A DNA stretch of 8,652 nucleotides from CAYMEV01 sp964431655 [NCBI: uncultured bacterium] (GTDB taxonomy: Bacteria > CAYMEV01), in contig CAYSKJ010000138.1 of assembly GCA_964431655.1 (NCBI GenBank), positions 1 to 8,652 on the forward strand. The letters are read 5' to 3'. Below the pieces are notes generated by a model. The model was not told the origin of the DNA. It made no database searches and saw nothing but the letters and a program-made list of their open reading frames with translations. The position numbers and the translations under genes were made by a program. Shown in pieces: positions 7,129 to 8,652 of the stretch. Numbering within the stretch: position 1 is the first letter of the stretch; each line of letters opens with the position of its first letter.

Positions 7129-7171
7129 CAGTGTGGAATAGTAATTGTCCTGGACTGGAATCGACACACTG
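7129..7171. repeat. inverted repeat CAGTGTG/CACACTG just beyond the right-hand gene
   Basis: CAGTGTG (7129-7135) and CACACTG (7165-7171) are separated by 29 bases, and the inner arm ends one base before the stop codon of the minus-strand gene (7173-7175). GTCC-T-GGAC at 7147-7155 forms a smaller palindrome within the loop. It may help end transcription of that gene, though no T run follows. Confidence 0.35.
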
Positions 7172-7172
7172 G

Positions 7173-8652
7173 CTACAATATAAAATCAATTATTCTGGTC
7201 TCATTTCTTTCATCACTATTAAATATCAGTCTCATATTTTCAATTAGCATTCCAGATCTATAAAGCATAATCTCATAACGATCCCATGGTATAAGCCTTT
7301 CAATAGAATATCTCAAAAATCCCTCTTCAGCATAGATTAAGTCTAATGAGTGAGTATTAGACTTGACTGCAATTTTTACTTCAATATTATCATCAGTTTC
7401 AGCTGTAAATACATTTACAATTAGTTTATTGCCATCAGCAATATATAATGTATCCAAATTATTATTTGTTCCGAGGGTAATGTTCGGATACATTGTCAAT
7501 ACATATGAATCATGGTATAGATATATTTCATATGTATCAGGGATTAAACCATTGGAATTATTAATGTGAAATTCTCCTTTTTCGTCAGTAATTGCAAAAG
7601 TCTGGTTTCCAAGGATGGCATCAATATAGTGGGACTTAAATGGTGAATCGTAAGGAATGGACATTATCCTATTCATATATTCATAGGAACCCGGATGAGA
7701 GAATATAACCCTTGCATTTGACACAGGCTTGTTATTAGTATCTGCAACATTACCATGTACTTCAACTCCTGGATGAAAATTGATATCTCCAATGTTTATC
7801 AGTTTTTTCTCATATTTTATCCTTTCAAGAACCTTGCTGTCGAAATGATATCTATATGAAAGGTGAAATTCAGAATGGGGTTCTTTTAAAAACAAGTCAG
7901 CATAAAGCTTCTCGTTCTTTATCAAATGAAATATTTCCATATATTCCTCAAAGGGATATTTGACCGGGATTACAAAATAGCCGTTATAGTCAGTTTTGAA
8001 CCAGGTATAAGGATCACTGGCAAAGGAATTAAATTTATTATAGGAGGAAAATTCTGAACTAGCCAGCTCAAAAAGATAGTGTATTTCTGCGCAGACATCT
8101 ACCGGGAAATTAAAATAACTGTTAGCTACTCGGCCACATATGCCAGAAAAATCCTCAATATATAGGTTATATTCATCATCCGAGACGAATAGATCAAATG
8201 TTGAGTATTCATTCATTGAAAGGGGATCTCTAAGGAAAAGACAAAAATTTTCTGAATTTAATTCTTCAGGAATTTTAAAAAGGAACCTGTTTCCATGGAA
8301 TATCCTTGATTGCATCTCCCTGAGAGTGCTATCTCTGTTGTATATGTGCAGTATGGTGTGGAGATCAGGCATCTGGTACTCGATGTTTTCAAAACATACA
8401 GACCCATATATACTGTTTTTTCTGACCAGGTATATAGCTTTTTCATTTTCAAACAGATGTTTTATAAATTTATTTTGCGATTTATACTCCGGGAAATCAT
8501 TTTCATCTGAAAAATATATCTCTTTTTCAAATATACCGGGACCATTGATAATAAGTTTATACCTGTAGCCAGGATTAATGTTGTTAAGGATTACCGGGGC
8601 ATGACCATTGTGTTCAAAATTATTTAGAACGATATAATCCTTAATTTCGGGT
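7173..8652 (-). CDS. protein of tandem carboxypeptidase-regulatory-like beta units (5' end beyond window)
   Basis: The frame ending at TAG 7173-7175 stays open to the window edge: 492 residues are visible and the true start lies outside. The first visible ATG (8370-8372) has no ribosome site, and 93 sensible codons precede it, so it is internal. The visible part is a series of similar beta units. Each opens with a short strand of the type G-x-V (IYGSV at 8411; ICGRVANS near 8147; VHGNVADTNNKPVSNARVIF near 7760; LIVNVF near 7421), continues to an edge strand such as TDYNGYFVIPV or TDEKGEFHI, and closes with a Y/F-x-I-x-L strand (TYEIYLYHDSY, RYEIMLYRSGM). The third unit is the clearest match to the carboxypeptidase regulatory-like fold, used in envelope and extracellular proteins as a structural or binding module. 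The protein ends exactly at the end of a unit. No catalytic motif is visible. Function is unknown; the AT-rich composition matches the A2M-like gene, which carries one similar unit. Confidence 0.72.
   Translation of the reverse strand, partial: PEIKDYIVLNNFEHNGHAPVILNNINPGYRYKLIINGPGIFEKEIYFSDENDFPEYKSQNKFIKHLFENEKAIYLVRKNSIYGSVCFENIEYQMPDLHTILHIYNRDSTLREMQSRIFHGNRFLFKIPEELNSENFCLFLRDPLSMNEYSTFDLFVSDDEYNLYIEDFSGICGRVANSYFNFPVDVCAEIHYLFELASSEFSSYNKFNSFASDPYTWFKTDYNGYFVIPVKYPFEEYMEIFHLIKNEKLYADLFLKEPHSEFHLSYRYHFDSKVLERIKYEKKLINIGDINFHPGVEVHGNVADTNNKPVSNARVIFSHPGSYEYMNRIMSIPYDSPFKSHYIDAILGNQTFAITDEKGEFHINNSNGLIPDTYEIYLYHDSYVLTMYPNITLGTNNNLDTLYIADGNKLIVNVFTAETDDNIEVKIAVKSNTHSLDLIYAEEGFLRYSIERLIPWDRYEIMLYRSGMLIENMRLIFNSDERNETRIIDFIL

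Noticed and set aside
8258-8372. ATG at 8372 as the start of the right-hand gene
   Set aside because: No ribosome site precedes it and the same frame stays open for 93 more sensible codons to the window edge.
8140-8568. 142-codon + strand open frame at the right end
   Set aside because: It is the mirror of the minus-strand repeat-protein gene, which has coherent beta-unit structure through the same region.
1-8652. CRISPR array, tRNA or rRNA gene, insertion sequence, toxin-antitoxin or defence system
   Set aside because: No regularly spaced repeats, cloverleaf-like sequence, transposase motif or paired small genes of such type were seen on either strand.

Overview
This 8.65 kb window is bacterial accessory DNA. 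It holds three complete protein genes that look intact, one large gene that appears truncated, and one gene that runs off the right edge. Several genes encode envelope or exported proteins, which points to a Gram-negative-type cell. The phylum is unresolved. The alpha-2-macroglobulin-like (A2M-like) protein and the C69 dipeptidase resemble versions I associate with Bacteroidota. However, the window also has a perfect sigma-70-type promoter (TTGACA, 17 bases, TATAAT) and clear Shine-Dalgarno sites (AAGGAG, AAGGA). Bacteroidota usually have neither, so another anaerobe-rich phylum is equally possible.

Layout from left to right: (1) possible last 29 codons of an upstream + strand gene; (2) a + strand GNAT acetyltransferase, 80-607; (3) a short convergent gap, 608-868, in which the minus strand carries decayed A2M sequence; (4) a minus-strand gene of 1194 codons, 869-4453, for a membrane-anchored A2M-like protein that stops inside the A2M domain and lacks the thioester half; (5) a 351-base gap with a consensus promoter for that gene; (6) a 67-residue two-helix membrane protein on the minus strand, 4805-5008; (7) a divergent regulatory region; (8) a + strand exported C69-family dipeptidase, 5315-6931; (9) a 241-base convergent gap with inverted repeats; (10) the C-terminal 492 residues of a minus-strand protein built of repeated carboxypeptidase-regulatory-like beta units, 7173 to the edge.

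The genes do not form one obvious operon, since strands alternate and each gene seems to have its own signals. The common theme is the cell envelope: a (former) protease-trap-like protein, a secreted dipeptidase and a beta-domain surface or periplasmic protein. No defence system, CRISPR array, RNA gene or insertion sequence was seen. The strongest observation is that the A2M gene is truncated and its missing continuation is still partly readable, with stops and a frame change, in the supposedly empty gap beyond it. A second is that the right-hand gene does not start at its first visible ATG but continues open to the window edge, exposing a tandem array of at least four related beta units.
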